A stretch of 64,000 nt of DNA, from assembly GCA_014323865.1 (NCBI GenBank), contig JACONG010000014.1, positions 89,952-153,951 of the forward strand. The letters run 5' to 3'. The stretch is from Rhodospirillales bacterium. Lineage in GTDB: Bacteria; Pseudomonadota; Alphaproteobacteria; SP197. The notes below the pieces were generated by a model. The model was given only the letters and a program-made list of their open reading frames with translations, had not been told where the DNA came from and made no database searches. Each line of letters opens with the position of its first letter. Position 1 is the stretch's first letter. A program made the position numbers and the translations under genes. Of the stretch, positions 28,295 through 38,036 are shown piece by piece.

Positions 28295-30910
28295 TCAGTT
28301 CGGCCCGACGATCTTCTGCCACCACCCGCGGCGTGGCGACGACGGTGTGTCGCTCGCGGCTTCGTCAGCATCGGCCCCGACCACGGTCGTGGTGACGCCG
28401 TCGACCACCACCGACTCAGCCTCAGCGACCGGTTTCTCGATCGCGTCGGATTTCGATCCCGCCTCGGGATCTACAACACTCTCCGGCGCCACATCCTCGT
28501 CCGAGTCCGCAGTGGCATCGACAGATGCGTCCTCCGCCGTCGCTTCATCGCGCTTACCACGACCACGCCGCCGCCGTTTCGGCGCATCGTCGCCGTCACC
28601 ATTGTCCTGGGATGTCGCCTCGGTATCGACCGAGTCCTCGGAACGGGCTTCGGCAGTCTCGCCATTCTCGGCCGTCGCTTCGTCGTTGTCACTGCGACCG
28701 CGCCGGCGGCGTCCGCCGCGCTTGCCCCGACGGCGGCGCTTGCGTTCGCACTCTTCGCCGTCTGCGTCAGCGTTGAGGGATTCGCCGTCGCCGCTCTCGT
28801 CACTGCTGTCCTCGGTCAAGACCTTGGCGTCATCGTTGTCGCCGCGATCCTTGCGCCGCCGTCGGCGGTTCTTGCTGCGCTTACCGCCTTCCGCCTCGGA
28901 GTCCGACAAACGATTGTGTGCGTCGCTGCGCTGATCTCGGGCGGTCGTGGTCTCGTCCTCGTCGCTGTCGCGTCCGGCGGACGTTTCGACGTGGATCTTG
29001 TAGTCCGGCGCGATCAGGTCGTCGTCGCGCTCAATGCCGACGCTCAGGCCGTGACGCTCTTCGATATCGACCAGCATCTGGCGCTTTTCGTTGAGCAGGT
29101 AGAGAGCGACCTTGGTCGGTACCAGAACGCGGATCGTGGCGGCGCGACCCTTGAGCGCTTCGTCCTCAATGCCGCGCAGAACATGCAGCACGGTGGACTC
29201 GGTCGAACGCATGTAGCCCGTGCCACCGCAGTGCGAGCAAACCTCGGAGAGCGCTTCCTGAAGGCTCGGGCGCAGGCGCTGGCGCGACATTTCCATGAGG
29301 CCGAAACCGCTGATACGGCCAATCTGGATGCGCGCTCTGTCGGCTTTCACCGCTTCCTTCAACTTGCGCTCGACCGTGCGCTCGTTGCGGTGCTCGCCCA
29401 TGTCGATGAAGTCGATGACGATAAGGCCCGCGAGATCACGCAGACGGAGCTGGCGGGCGATCTCGATCGCCGCCTCGACATTGGTCTTGAGCGCGGTCTC
29501 CTCAATGTTGCGCTCCTTGGTGGAGCGGCCCGAGTTGACGTCGATCGCGACAAGTGCCTCGGTCAGGTTGATGACGATGTAGCCGCCCGACTTGAGCTGC
29601 ACGACGGGGCTATGCATGGCGTCGAGCTGTCGTTCCACCTCGTAGCGGTGGAACAGCGAGGTCTGCTCCTTGTAGGGCTTCACCCGTGCCGCATGGCTCG
29701 GCATCAGGAGCTTCATGTAGGTCTTGGCCATCTTGTAGCCCTCGTCGCCCTCAACTAGCACCTCGTCGATGTCCTTGGCGTAGAGGTCGCGGATGGCCCG
29801 CTTGATGATGTTGGCTTCCTCGTAGATCAGCGATGGTGCCATGGCCTGCAGCGTGTCGGAGCGTATCTCCTCCCACTGCTTGAGCAGGCTGTTGAAGTCG
29901 CGCCGAATCTCGAGCTTGGTGCGGCCTTGGCCCGCAGTGCGGATGATCAGACCCATGCCTTGTGGCACCTCGAGGCCGATGGCGACGTCCTTCAGGCGAC
30001 GGCGCTGCTTGGCGTCGGCGATCTTGCGCGAGATGCCGCCGCCGCGCGGCGTATTCGGCATCAGCACGCAGTAACGCCCGGCGATCGAGAGATAGGTTGT
30101 CAACGCCGCACCCTTGTTGCCGCGCTCTTCCTTGACGACCTGCACGAGCAGAATCTGGCGACGCTTGATGACCTCCTGAATGCGATAGCCGCGCTTCAGG
30201 ATGGCCGAGTGCATCGCTGCTTCGGTGCGATCGCCTTCTTCCTCGTTGTTGCGCCGGCGCGAGCGACGGCGGCGCTGACGGGTGTCGGGCCGGTCGGGTG
30301 CCTCTGTGCGGGCGGGGGAGGGCGCCTTCGCCTTGTCGTCACTACTTTCGGTGTCGCAGTCGAAAGCTTCGGCCGGGGCTTCGTCATCATCCGCCGACGC
30401 GCTGTCGTCGTCGTCCGTTGCCTCCGCTGCCTCGGCATCCACCTCAGGAGCATACTCGCCGTCGGCAGCGGCGGTCACTTCAGCGGCATCGTTCTCTTCG
30501 TCTTCGGGCGAATCCCGGCTGTCGTCATCATCGTCGTCCGATGACTCCGCATAGTCGTCGTCATCGGACGAGGGCGCATCGGCCTCGGCGGCCTCCTCGT
30601 CCTCGCGGCTGGCTTGTTCGACCAAGCGAGCCTGCTCGGCAGCGAGTTCTTCGCGGTCCGAGACCGGAATCTGGAAATAGTCGGGATGGATCTCGCTGAA
30701 GGCGAGGAAACCGTGGCGATTGCCACCGTACTCTACGAACGCCGCCTGTAGCGACGGTTCGACGCGGGTTACCTTGGCGAGATATATGTTGCCCTTGAGC
30801 TGGGACTTAACGGCCGATTCAACGTCGAATTCCTGAAGTTCACGTCCGTCGGAGACGGCCACGCGGGTTTCTTCGCAGTGGCCCGCGTCGATCAACATAC
30901 GTTTGGTCAT
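28295..30910 (-). CDS. rne: Ribonuclease E/G family endoribonuclease
   Basis: RNase E starts most mRNA decay and processes rRNA and tRNA precursors. It is the scaffold of the degradosome. The 871-residue product has an S1 domain (about 35-280) interrupted by a very acidic low-complexity insert (about 105-230) rich in Asp/Glu/Ser with an Arg-rich end. It also has the DNase I-like catalytic site Asp457 (VAIDVNSG) and Asp500 (IVIDFIDM) and the zinc-link cysteines 558 and 561 (CSHCGG). The C-terminal 250 residues are disordered, with Arg-rich RNA-binding patches (KNRRRRRKD, GKRGGRRRRG), and end in GWWQKIVG. The ATG at 30910 gives the usual MTKRMLIDAGH. Confidence 0.95.
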   Translation of the reverse strand: MTKRMLIDAGHCEETRVAVSDGRELQEFDVESAVKSQLKGNIYLAKVTRVEPSLQAAFVEYGGNRHGFLAFSEIHPDYFQIPVSDREELAAEQARLVEQASREDEEAAEADAPSSDDDDYAESSDDDDDDSRDSPEDEENDAAEVTAAADGEYAPEVDAEAAEATDDDDSASADDDEAPAEAFDCDTESSDDKAKAPSPARTEAPDRPDTRQRRRRSRRRNNEEEGDRTEAAMHSAILKRGYRIQEVIKRRQILLVQVVKEERGNKGAALTTYLSIAGRYCVLMPNTPRGGGISRKIADAKQRRRLKDVAIGLEVPQGMGLIIRTAGQGRTKLEIRRDFNSLLKQWEEIRSDTLQAMAPSLIYEEANIIKRAIRDLYAKDIDEVLVEGDEGYKMAKTYMKLLMPSHAARVKPYKEQTSLFHRYEVERQLDAMHSPVVQLKSGGYIVINLTEALVAIDVNSGRSTKERNIEETALKTNVEAAIEIARQLRLRDLAGLIVIDFIDMGEHRNERTVERKLKEAVKADRARIQIGRISGFGLMEMSRQRLRPSLQEALSEVCSHCGGTGYMRSTESTVLHVLRGIEDEALKGRAATIRVLVPTKVALYLLNEKRQMLVDIEERHGLSVGIERDDDLIAPDYKIHVETSAGRDSDEDETTTARDQRSDAHNRLSDSEAEGGKRSKNRRRRRKDRGDNDDAKVLTEDSSDESGDGESLNADADGEECERKRRRRGKRGGRRRRGRSDNDEATAENGETAEARSEDSVDTEATSQDNGDGDDAPKRRRRGRGKRDEATAEDASVDATADSDEDVAPESVVDPEAGSKSDAIEKPVAEAESVVVDGVTTTVVGADADEAASDTPSSPRRGWWQKIVGPN

Positions 30911-31251
30911 TGTAGTTCCAATTTGCGGAGACAGCGCGCGTGCTGGCGAGGCCTTGGCGTCGAGCCGGCGCTGCCCGGGTTGAGCGTGCCCCCGGAACGG
31001 CATCCCGACGGGCATCCGCTGTCATTACGGCGGCAACCGAAAGGCCGCTCCTCAGGGCGGCGCACATCTCGGTCGTGCTTCGGGAATGTGCGGTTGAGGG
31101 GAGCACGTTGATCCTTTCCTGTGCGGCCCGGATTGCGGCTGCTTGCCGCGCGGCGCCATTCGTGATTCAATGGCTGCACATGAAAACCATTACTTTCAAG
31201 GGCATAGCGCTTTTCATGAAAGCAACGGCTGAGCGATACAGACATCATAGT
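30911..31251. promoter_or_regulatory. Divergent rne / amidase promoter and leader region
   Basis: 341 bp without a recognisable gene separate the two divergent starts. It must hold both promoters and the rne 5' leader, which in E. coli is a structured autoregulatory element. GCTTTTCATGAAAGC near 31209-31223 is a short near-palindrome. I cannot fix -35/-10 boxes by eye. Reading frames of both flanking genes remain open for some distance into this region, which is expected at high GC and not evidence of coding. Confidence 0.35.
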
Positions 31252-32478
31252 ATGCCCGCGATGGTCGCGACAACCTTCCATTCGCGCATATCGGCGTGTT
31301 TTCTCGTCTGCCTCTTGGCTGTGCTGTCGTTCGCAGCGATGCCGGCAGTTTCCAAAATGCCGGAAGTGGTTGGGGTCAGAACAGGTGTTAATGGCGAGGC
31401 GACACGCTTCGTTCTCGACCTGACCGAGGCGGTCGACTACGAAGTCTTCACGCTCGACAACCCGGATCGTGTTGTCGTCGATCTTTCCGATGTCGCCTGG
31501 AGTCTTCCAGCCGAGAGCCATCAGCTCAACAAGGGTGTAATCGACGGTTTTCGCTACGGCACCTACGAGGCCGGTACGTCGCGCATTGTGCTCGAGGTCA
31601 ACGGCCCGGTCACTGTGCGCGATGCCTTCCTTCTGGAGCCCGCATCGGGGTTCGGGTGGCGTTTTGTCCTTGATCTCGAACCCGGGGTCGTCGTTCCGGT
31701 GGCCGAAGCCGATCCGGTCGAGCCCTCGCCCGTGATCAAAACGGTGACGTGGGACGGGCCTCCCGTGCCCGGCGACAAGCCGGAACCGACCAAACCTATC
31801 ATCGTGCTCGACCCCGGACACGGCGGCGACGATCCGGGCGCCATCGGGATCAGCGGCACCTACGAGAAGGACATCGCCCTGACTGCCGCACGCGAGCTGA
31901 AGGACAAGCTTGAGGCGACCGGCCTCTACTACGTGGTTCTGACGCGCGACACCGACATCTTCCTGCGTCTCGGCGAGCGGGTCGAACTGGCACGCGCGGC
32001 CGATGCCGATCTGTTCATCTCAATCCACGCCGATTCCATTGCCGACCCCAGCGTGCGCGGTGCGGGCGTTTACACGCTGTCGGAGACGGCGTCGGATGCC
32101 GAGGCCGAGGCGCTGGCCCAGAAGGAAAACAAGTCCGATCTGATTGCCGGCGTCGACTTCATCAACGTGGCCTACGACCCCGTCACGACGAACATTCTTA
32201 TCGACCTCGCCCAGCGCGAAACGACCAACGCATCCTCGGAGTTCGCCCATATCCTGACCGACGAACTGACCGACACGGTGAAGATGCGTGGCAACGCACA
32301 CCGCTTCGCCGGGTTCCGGGTCCTGAAGGCACCGGACGTGCCGTCGGTGCTGCTTGAGATGGGCTACATGTCGAACGTCGAGGAAGAGCGCAACATGCTC
32401 GATCAGGCGTTTCGCGGACGCCTGCTGACGGCCGTCGTGGACGCCGTCGGTGTCTACTTCTCTGACCATCCGCGCTGA
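31252..32478 (+). CDS. N-acetylmuramoyl-L-alanine amidase (AmiC-like)
   Basis: This periplasmic zinc amidase cuts the lactyl-amide bond between muramic acid and the stem peptide, typically splitting septal peptidoglycan during cell separation. The 408-residue product has an export signal (SRISACFLVCLLAVLSFAAM), an N-terminal AMIN domain (about 40-150) for peptidoglycan targeting, a Pro-rich linker, and an Amidase_3 domain with IIVLDPGHGGDDPGA, YEKDIAL, FISIHADS and the catalytic Glu in LLEMGYMSN. Several in-frame ATGs exist upstream (31180, 31216). 31252 is chosen so the signal peptide is correctly placed, and none has a clear ribosome-binding site. PBP1A follows 100 bp downstream. Confidence 0.92.
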   Translation: MPAMVATTFHSRISACFLVCLLAVLSFAAMPAVSKMPEVVGVRTGVNGEATRFVLDLTEAVDYEVFTLDNPDRVVVDLSDVAWSLPAESHQLNKGVIDGFRYGTYEAGTSRIVLEVNGPVTVRDAFLLEPASGFGWRFVLDLEPGVVVPVAEADPVEPSPVIKTVTWDGPPVPGDKPEPTKPIIVLDPGHGGDDPGAIGISGTYEKDIALTAARELKDKLEATGLYYVVLTRDTDIFLRLGERVELARAADADLFISIHADSIADPSVRGAGVYTLSETASDAEAEALAQKENKSDLIAGVDFINVAYDPVTTNILIDLAQRETTNASSEFAHILTDELTDTVKMRGNAHRFAGFRVLKAPDVPSVLLEMGYMSNVEEERNMLDQAFRGRLLTAVVDAVGVYFSDHPR

Positions 32479-32578
32479 GGCGACCGTCACGGCGATGCCA
32501 CAATGGTGTCCTAGACGACGAATCGGATAAGCTGCCACTCGCAGCGCTAGAACGACCCAACGATAGGGAACACAACCT

Positions 32579-35059
32579 TTGTCCGACGAACCCGAGGGCA
32601 AGCCCAGAAAGAAGAAGCGGCGCTGGGTCCTGCGCATCCTGCTCGTCCTGATCGTGGTCGGAATGCTCGGTGCGATCGCGGTGAGCGGCGCCGTTGTCTA
32701 CGCCTTCAAGCACTATGGCCAAGGCCTGCCCGACCATCGCGTCCTGCTCGATTACGAGCCGCCGGTCGCGACCCGTGTCTACGCGGGCGACGGCAGCCTG
32801 ATGGCGGAGTTCGCGATCGAGAACCGCGTCTTCGTTCCGGTCGAGGCCATTCCGGATGTGGCCAAGAACGCCTTCATCGCGGCCGAGGACCAGAACTTCT
32901 ACCAACACTTCGGCATTGATCCTGAGGGTGTGCTGCGCGCCGCCATCACAAACATCATCACGGTGGTCCGGGGCGACAACCGTCGTCTTCAAGGCGCCTC
33001 GACGATCACCCAGCAGGCCGCCAAGAACTTCTTCCTGACCAACGAGGTTTCCTACGAGCGCAAGATCAAGGAAGCCGTACTTGCCTTCAGGATTGAGGAG
33101 GCGCTGAGCAAGGACCGAATCCTCGAACTCTACCTCAACGAGATCTACCTGGGCTTCAACTCCTATGGCGTGGCGGCAGCGGCGCTGAACTACTTCAACA
33201 AGCCGCTGACCGAGCTGACCCTAGAGGAAGCGGCTTATCTCGCGACTCTGCCCAAGGCACCCAACAATTATCATCCGATCCGCAAGACTGACGCTGCGAT
33301 CGAACGGCGCAACTGGGTGATCAGCCGCATGGTCGAAGAGGGCTACGCTTCGCTCGACGAAGGACTGGCCGCGCAGACCCTCCCGCTGGGAGTCGACCTC
33401 TCGGGCTCCCGCGCGCCGCTGCTCGCGGCCTATGCCTCTGAAGAGATCCGCCGTGACATCGCCGAGCGCTATGGCACCGACGCGCTTTACGAAGGAGGTC
33501 TCTATGTCCGCTCGACCATCGATCCCGCCCTGCAGGATGCTGCCCGGCGCGCCTTGCGGCTGGGCCTCAGCGCCTACGACCGTCGACACGGCTGGCGCGG
33601 CCCGGTCTCGGCCATCGAACTCGACGGCTCATGGTCCGAGACGCTGGGCGACGTCGTCGTCCCCGACGACTTGATGCCGTGGCGCCTGGCCGCGGTGCTA
33701 GGCATGAACGACGCCGCCGTTGTCATCGGCTTCGATGACGGCACCAACGGCATTATCCTGCTTGAGGACATGACATGGGCCCGCGCGCAGCTTGAGGACG
33801 GCGGTCTCGGACCTTCGGTCTCGCGTCCCTCGGACGTGCTGACGATCGGCGATGTGATCCTCGTGGAGGCCCTGTCGGAGGACGCCGAGCGCGACGTGCC
33901 CGAAGGTGCGCCGATCTACGCCCTGCGGCAGTTCCCGGAGGCCTCGGGCGGACTGGTAGCGATGGATCCGCACACCGGCCGTATCCTCGCCATGGAGGGC
34001 GGTTTCAGTTTCGACGACAGCGAGTTCAACCGCGCAACCCAGGCGATGCGCCAGCCCGGTTCGGCCTTCAAACCGTTCGTCTACATGGCCGCACTCGATC
34101 ACGGCTTTACACCGGCCACGCTGATCGAGGATGCGCCCTTCGTGTTCGATCCGGGCAAGGGCCAAGAGATCTGGAAGCCGGCCAACTACAGCCACGAGTT
34201 CTACGGTCCGACGCCGCTCCGGGTGGGGATCGAGAAATCGCGCAACCTGATGACCGTGCGCTTGGCCAACATTGTCGGCCCGCAGGTGGTGGCCGACTAT
34301 GCCTACGATTTCGGCATCATCCCAGCCGATCTGTCGTTCTATCTGCCCATGGCGCTGGGTGCTGCCGAGACCACGCTGCTCCAGATGACTGCGGGCTACG
34401 CGATGATCGTCAACGGTGGCAAACGTGTGGAACCTGCGATCGTCGAGCGCATCCAGGATCGCGACGGCAACACGATCTGGCGGCGCGACGAACGGCTCTG
34501 CGAGAATTGCCTGAGCGACGAGTGGGCTGACGATCTGGACGTGCCGCAACTGCCCGATCTGCGCGAGCAGGTCGTATCGCCGCAGACTGCGTATCAGATC
34601 GCCCACATCATGGAAGGTGTCATTGAGCGAGGCACCGGTGTCCGGCTGCGCGAGCTTGGCCGGCCTCTGGCCGGCAAGACCGGCACCACGAACGAAAACC
34701 GTGATGCTTGGTTCATGGGCTTTTCGCCCGATCTGGCCGTGGGCGTTTATGTCGGCTTCGACCAGCCGGCTTCCCTGGGCAACCACGAGACCGGTGCGTC
34801 GGTCGCGATTCCCGTCTGGAAAGCCTTCATCGGCGAAGCGCTGGCGAACGAACCCGTCGTGCCGTTCCGTATTCCGCCCGACATCCGCCTTGTGCGGATC
34901 GATGCTGATCGTGGCCTGCTGCCGGGTGTGGTGACCGAGCGGATCATCACCGAGGCGTTCCGGCTCGGCACCGAACCAACCGAAGTGGCCGACAGTGTGG
35001 TGATCTCGTCCGAGGACGTGATCGACGGATTCGACCCCTCCATTTCCGGGGTCTATTGA
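32579..35059 (+). CDS. mrcA: Penicillin-binding protein 1A
   Basis: This bifunctional class A PBP polymerises lipid II (glycosyltransferase) and cross-links peptides (transpeptidase). The 826-residue product has a basic cytoplasmic tail (GKPRKKKRR), one membrane helix (about 16-42), a GT51 domain with the catalytic Glu103 in AAEDQNFYQHFG and STITQQAAKNF, an OB-like insert, and a transpeptidase domain with Ser495-x-x-Lys498 (GSAFK), Ser554-x-Asn556 (SRN) and KTG at 700-702. The start is a TTG at 32579, supported by an AGGGA 11 nt upstream and by the position of the membrane helix. It follows the amidase gene and precedes prfB. Confidence 0.94.
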   Translation: MSDEPEGKPRKKKRRWVLRILLVLIVVGMLGAIAVSGAVVYAFKHYGQGLPDHRVLLDYEPPVATRVYAGDGSLMAEFAIENRVFVPVEAIPDVAKNAFIAAEDQNFYQHFGIDPEGVLRAAITNIITVVRGDNRRLQGASTITQQAAKNFFLTNEVSYERKIKEAVLAFRIEEALSKDRILELYLNEIYLGFNSYGVAAAALNYFNKPLTELTLEEAAYLATLPKAPNNYHPIRKTDAAIERRNWVISRMVEEGYASLDEGLAAQTLPLGVDLSGSRAPLLAAYASEEIRRDIAERYGTDALYEGGLYVRSTIDPALQDAARRALRLGLSAYDRRHGWRGPVSAIELDGSWSETLGDVVVPDDLMPWRLAAVLGMNDAAVVIGFDDGTNGIILLEDMTWARAQLEDGGLGPSVSRPSDVLTIGDVILVEALSEDAERDVPEGAPIYALRQFPEASGGLVAMDPHTGRILAMEGGFSFDDSEFNRATQAMRQPGSAFKPFVYMAALDHGFTPATLIEDAPFVFDPGKGQEIWKPANYSHEFYGPTPLRVGIEKSRNLMTVRLANIVGPQVVADYAYDFGIIPADLSFYLPMALGAAETTLLQMTAGYAMIVNGGKRVEPAIVERIQDRDGNTIWRRDERLCENCLSDEWADDLDVPQLPDLREQVVSPQTAYQIAHIMEGVIERGTGVRLRELGRPLAGKTGTTNENRDAWFMGFSPDLAVGVYVGFDQPASLGNHETGASVAIPVWKAFIGEALANEPVVPFRIPPDIRLVRIDADRGLLPGVVTERIITEAFRLGTEPTEVADSVVISSEDVIDGFDPSISGVY

Positions 35060-35112
35060 CGGCGGTTGCGTACGACGCCAGTTTCTGCGCCCGCCCGAAG
35101 CCGGAGAAGAAC

Positions 35113-36238
35113 ATGCGCGCCGACATTGCCGATCTGAAGCAGACCATCGAGTCAGGCCTCCTCCTGGTCCGGAGGCATCTTTGACTGGGATAACGCGGTA
35201 ACCCGGCTCGACGAGGTCGAGCATCTCGCCCAGGACCCTGAACTCTGGAGCGATCCGGAGAAAGCTCAGGTCCTGATGCGCGAGCGTACCCGCCTTTCGG
35301 GCGCGATCGATGGCGTGCGCGACCTTGAGGCCGAACTCTCCGACAGCATCGAGATCGCTGAACTCGCCGAACTCGAAGGTGAAGACGAGTTGATCACCGA
35401 GGCCGTCGCGACGTTGCAGAAGCTCGCCGCCAGGGTCGAGAATCTCCGTGTCGAAAGCCTGCTGTCGGGCGAGGCTGACGGCAACGACTGCTATCTCGAG
35501 GTCCATGCCGGCGCCGGCGGCACCGAGAGCCAGGACTGGGCCCAGATGCTGCTCAGGATGTACACGCGCTGGGCAGACGCCCGCGGCTTCAAGATCGAGG
35601 GGCTGGACGAGAGCCCGGGTGAAGAAGCGGGCATCAAGTCGGCTGCGATCAAGATCAGCGGGCTAAATGCTTATGGCTGGACCAAGACCGAGTCGGGCGT
35701 TCATCGGCTGGTGCGAATCTCGCCCTTTGATTCCCAGGCTCGGCGGCACACGAGTTTCGCCAGTGTCAGCGTCTCGCCCGTGGTCGACGACTCGATCGAG
35801 GTCGATGTCGAGGACAAGGATGTGCGCGTCGATACCTATCGGGCGTCGGGTGCGGGCGGTCAGCACGTCAACAAGACCGACAGCGCAATCCGACTGACGC
35901 ATATGCCGACGGGCGTCGTGGTGCAGTGCCAGAACAACCGCTCCCAGCACCGCAACCGAGCCGAGGCGTGGGCGATGCTGAAGTCCCGGCTCTACGAGCG
36001 GGAGCTCCGGATGCGCGAGGAACAGGCGGCAGCCGAGAACGCCGAGAAGAGCGACATCGGTTGGGGGCACCAGATCCGGTCCTATGTCCTGCAGCCCTAC
36101 CGGATGGTGAAAGACCTGCGCACGGAGATGGAGATCTCGAACACCGATGCAGTGCTCGACGGTGACCTTGATGACTTCATCAGCGCCGCGCTCGCCCACC
36201 GGATCGGCATCGACGAGAATATGGCCGAAGCCTCGTGA
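35113..36238 (+). CDS. prfB: Peptide chain release factor 2 (programmed +1 frameshift)
   Basis: RF2 recognises UAA and UGA and triggers peptide release. The gene is split: from ATG 35113 (after GGAGAAG) 23 codons run to CTT followed by an in-frame TGA (35182-35184). A +1 shift (join 35113..35181 with 35183..36238) restores a 374-residue RF2. The downstream frame has the anticodon-like SPF at 203-205 (ISPFDSQ) and GGQ at 248-250, two positions below the E. coli numbering, so the factor is complete. Expression is self-limiting: low RF2 slows UGA decoding and favours the shift. It is followed by SDR and MFS relics starting at an overlapping GTGA. Confidence 0.97.
35170..35185 (+). promoter_or_regulatory. 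RF2 programmed frameshift site
   Basis: CGGAGG-CAT-CTT-TGA-C contains every element of the classical site: an internal Shine-Dalgarno-like GGAGG three bases before the CTT slippery codon, then TGA with a following C, the weakest termination context. Slippage from CTT to TTT moves ribosomes into the frame starting with GAC at 35183. Confidence 0.93.
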
Positions 36239-36950
36239 CTCAAGATCTGAAAGGCGCGGCCGCCGTCGTGACGGGTGCTGTCGGGGGCATGGGCTCCGCC
36301 ATCACTGCACGACTGCGCGAGGCGGGTGCGCGGGTGCTCATGCTCGACCTTGCCGAGCCCGCGTCGATGCCGGAGGGTGCCGTCTTCGCGGTATCGATAT
36401 CGCGGATGACGCCGCCGTTCGTCGGGCAGTCGATGCCTTTTCTGCGGACCATGAAGCGATCGGCGTTCTCTGGTTCGACCGTGACCGTTCCCTGCTGGAT
36501 ATCGATCTCAACGTTTGGAATCGCGTTCTCGACATCAACCTGAAAGGAGTAGCTCTGGCTGCGCGCCACTACGTATCGTAGATGAGGGAACACGACGGTG
36601 CAATGTTCCACATCGCCTCGATCCAGACGCAACATGGCGACGCCAAGGCTCAGGACGCCTACGGCGCGAGCAAGGCCAGCCTTCTGGCGCTGTCGAAGTC
36701 ACTAGCGATCCAGCTTGACGCCAATCGCTTCTGCTTGAATGCGGTCCTTCCCGGTGCGATTCGCACGCCGATGCAGAAGCGCTGGTCGGACGACCCGGCC
36801 ATGGCGGAAGCGGTCGCCGGTCCCGTGCCGCTGGGCCGGCTCGGCACGGCCGACGACATTGCCGATGCTGCGATGTTCTTGCCTTTCGACGCGGCTTCGT
36901 ACATCACCAGTGCCGAGTTGATCGTTGACGGGGTCGTCAGGCTCTGCCGC
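36235..36950 (+). pseudogene. Short-chain dehydrogenase remnant
   Basis: The relic starts with a GTG overlapping the prfB stop and encodes AVVTGAVGGMGSAITARL (the cofactor glycine motif). Near 36385 the frame shifts to VDIADDAAVRRAVDAF. The NNAG region is missing (VLWFDRDRS instead), and a TAG at 36580-36582 follows ARHYVS. A second frame then gives HIASIQTQHGD, the YGASKASLLALSK active-site helix and AELIVDGVV at the C terminus. At least two frameshifts and one stop make it non-functional. It runs directly into the MFS relic, as if DNA between the two genes had been deleted. Confidence 0.85.
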
Positions 36951-37983
36951 GACCATCGGCAAGCACTTCTTTCCCCACGACGATCCCACCGTCTCGGTAG
37001 TGATGTCCTTCGGTGTCTTCGCGATCGGATTCCTGGCGTGTCCTGTCGGCCCGCTGGTTCTTGGCCACTTGGGCTATGTCCTGGGGCGGCGCAAGGTGCT
37101 GATGATCTCGATCCTCATGATGGCCGGGCCGACCTTCCTGATCGGCGTGCTGCCGACCTATGACACGCTGAGCGTTCTGGCACCGATCATCCCATCCTGT
37201 TGCGCCTGGCGCAGGGTGTATCGGTTGGTGGCGAACTGACAGGCACGGTCGTCGGCACTCTGATCACCTCGGTGCTCGACGCCGAGCAGGTCGCGGAATG
37301 GGGCGGGCGCTTGCCGTTTCTCGCTGGCGTGGTGATCGCGATCTTCGGCTTGATCATGCGCCGTGGCCTGGAGCACGAAACGCCGCCGGAGAAGGCCGAG
37401 GGACGCGGTGCCATTCCGCTGCCCGATGTGTGGCTTCACCATAAGTGAGACTTGGTCTGCACGGTCGGGATCGTGGCGTTCAACGCCACCGTCTTCTACC
37501 TGATGTTCATCTACCTCACGACCTATCTGGTCGACATTGTCGGCGACAGCGAGTCGACCGCCTTCGAGATCAACACCATCAACATGGCCTTGCTGGTGAT
37601 TCTGATTCCCGTCCGGTGCTGGGCGACAAACCGGATGAACGTGCTGCTGATTGCAGCGTGCCCTGGCATCGTCGCGAGGATTCTGCTCTTCATGCTGATC
37701 GGCAATCCGGACCCGATGCTCGAGTTCCTCGGTCAGCTTGGCTTCGTGATGGTCCTGGCACCCCTATGTGTCGTGTATTGTGCGACGGATGGCGTTCCTG
37801 TTCCCGCACGATCTGCGTATGAGTGCATTCTCGACAAGCTACAACATCTGTCTTGCCATCTTCGGCGGCACCGCACCGGCTGCTGCGAGCTACCTGATCG
37901 AGCAGAATGTCGGCGAGCTGTCGCCGGCTTATCTGCTGACGGGTGCCGCGGTGATCTCGTTCGTGTCGCTGTTGCTCACCTGA
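36951..37983 (+). pseudogene. MHS-family major facilitator transporter remnant
   Basis: Pieces in three frames match a metabolite:H+ symporter (ProP-like): TIGKHFFPHDDPTVSVVMSF, VLGHLGYVLGRRKVLMISI (MFS loop motif), LRLAQGVSVGGELTG, then after a deletion VVGTLITSVLDAEQVAEWGG and LPFLAGVVIAIFGL. A TGA at 37446-37448 follows, then FYLMFIYLTTYLVDIVGD and finally SAFSTSYNICLAIFGGTAPA. The first transmembrane helix and part of the N-terminal bundle are missing, as is a portion after GGELTG. Such transporters move osmolytes or organic acids. Here only a relic remains between prfB and the regulator gene. Confidence 0.85.
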
Positions 37984-38036
37984 CCGGAAAACGAGACGGC
38001 TTGATCGCCGTCTGCGCCGAGGCCAAAGTCACAACC

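Noticed and set aside
35182..35184. Treating the in-frame TGA of prfB as pseudogenisation
   Set aside because: The GGAGG-CAT-CTT-TGA-C context is the known RF2 frameshift signal, and all downstream motifs are intact.
33698..35506. 602-codon open frame on the minus strand opposite PBP1A and prfB
   Set aside because: It is the complementary shadow of two clearly real genes, has no recognisable domain, and long antisense frames are expected at this GC content.
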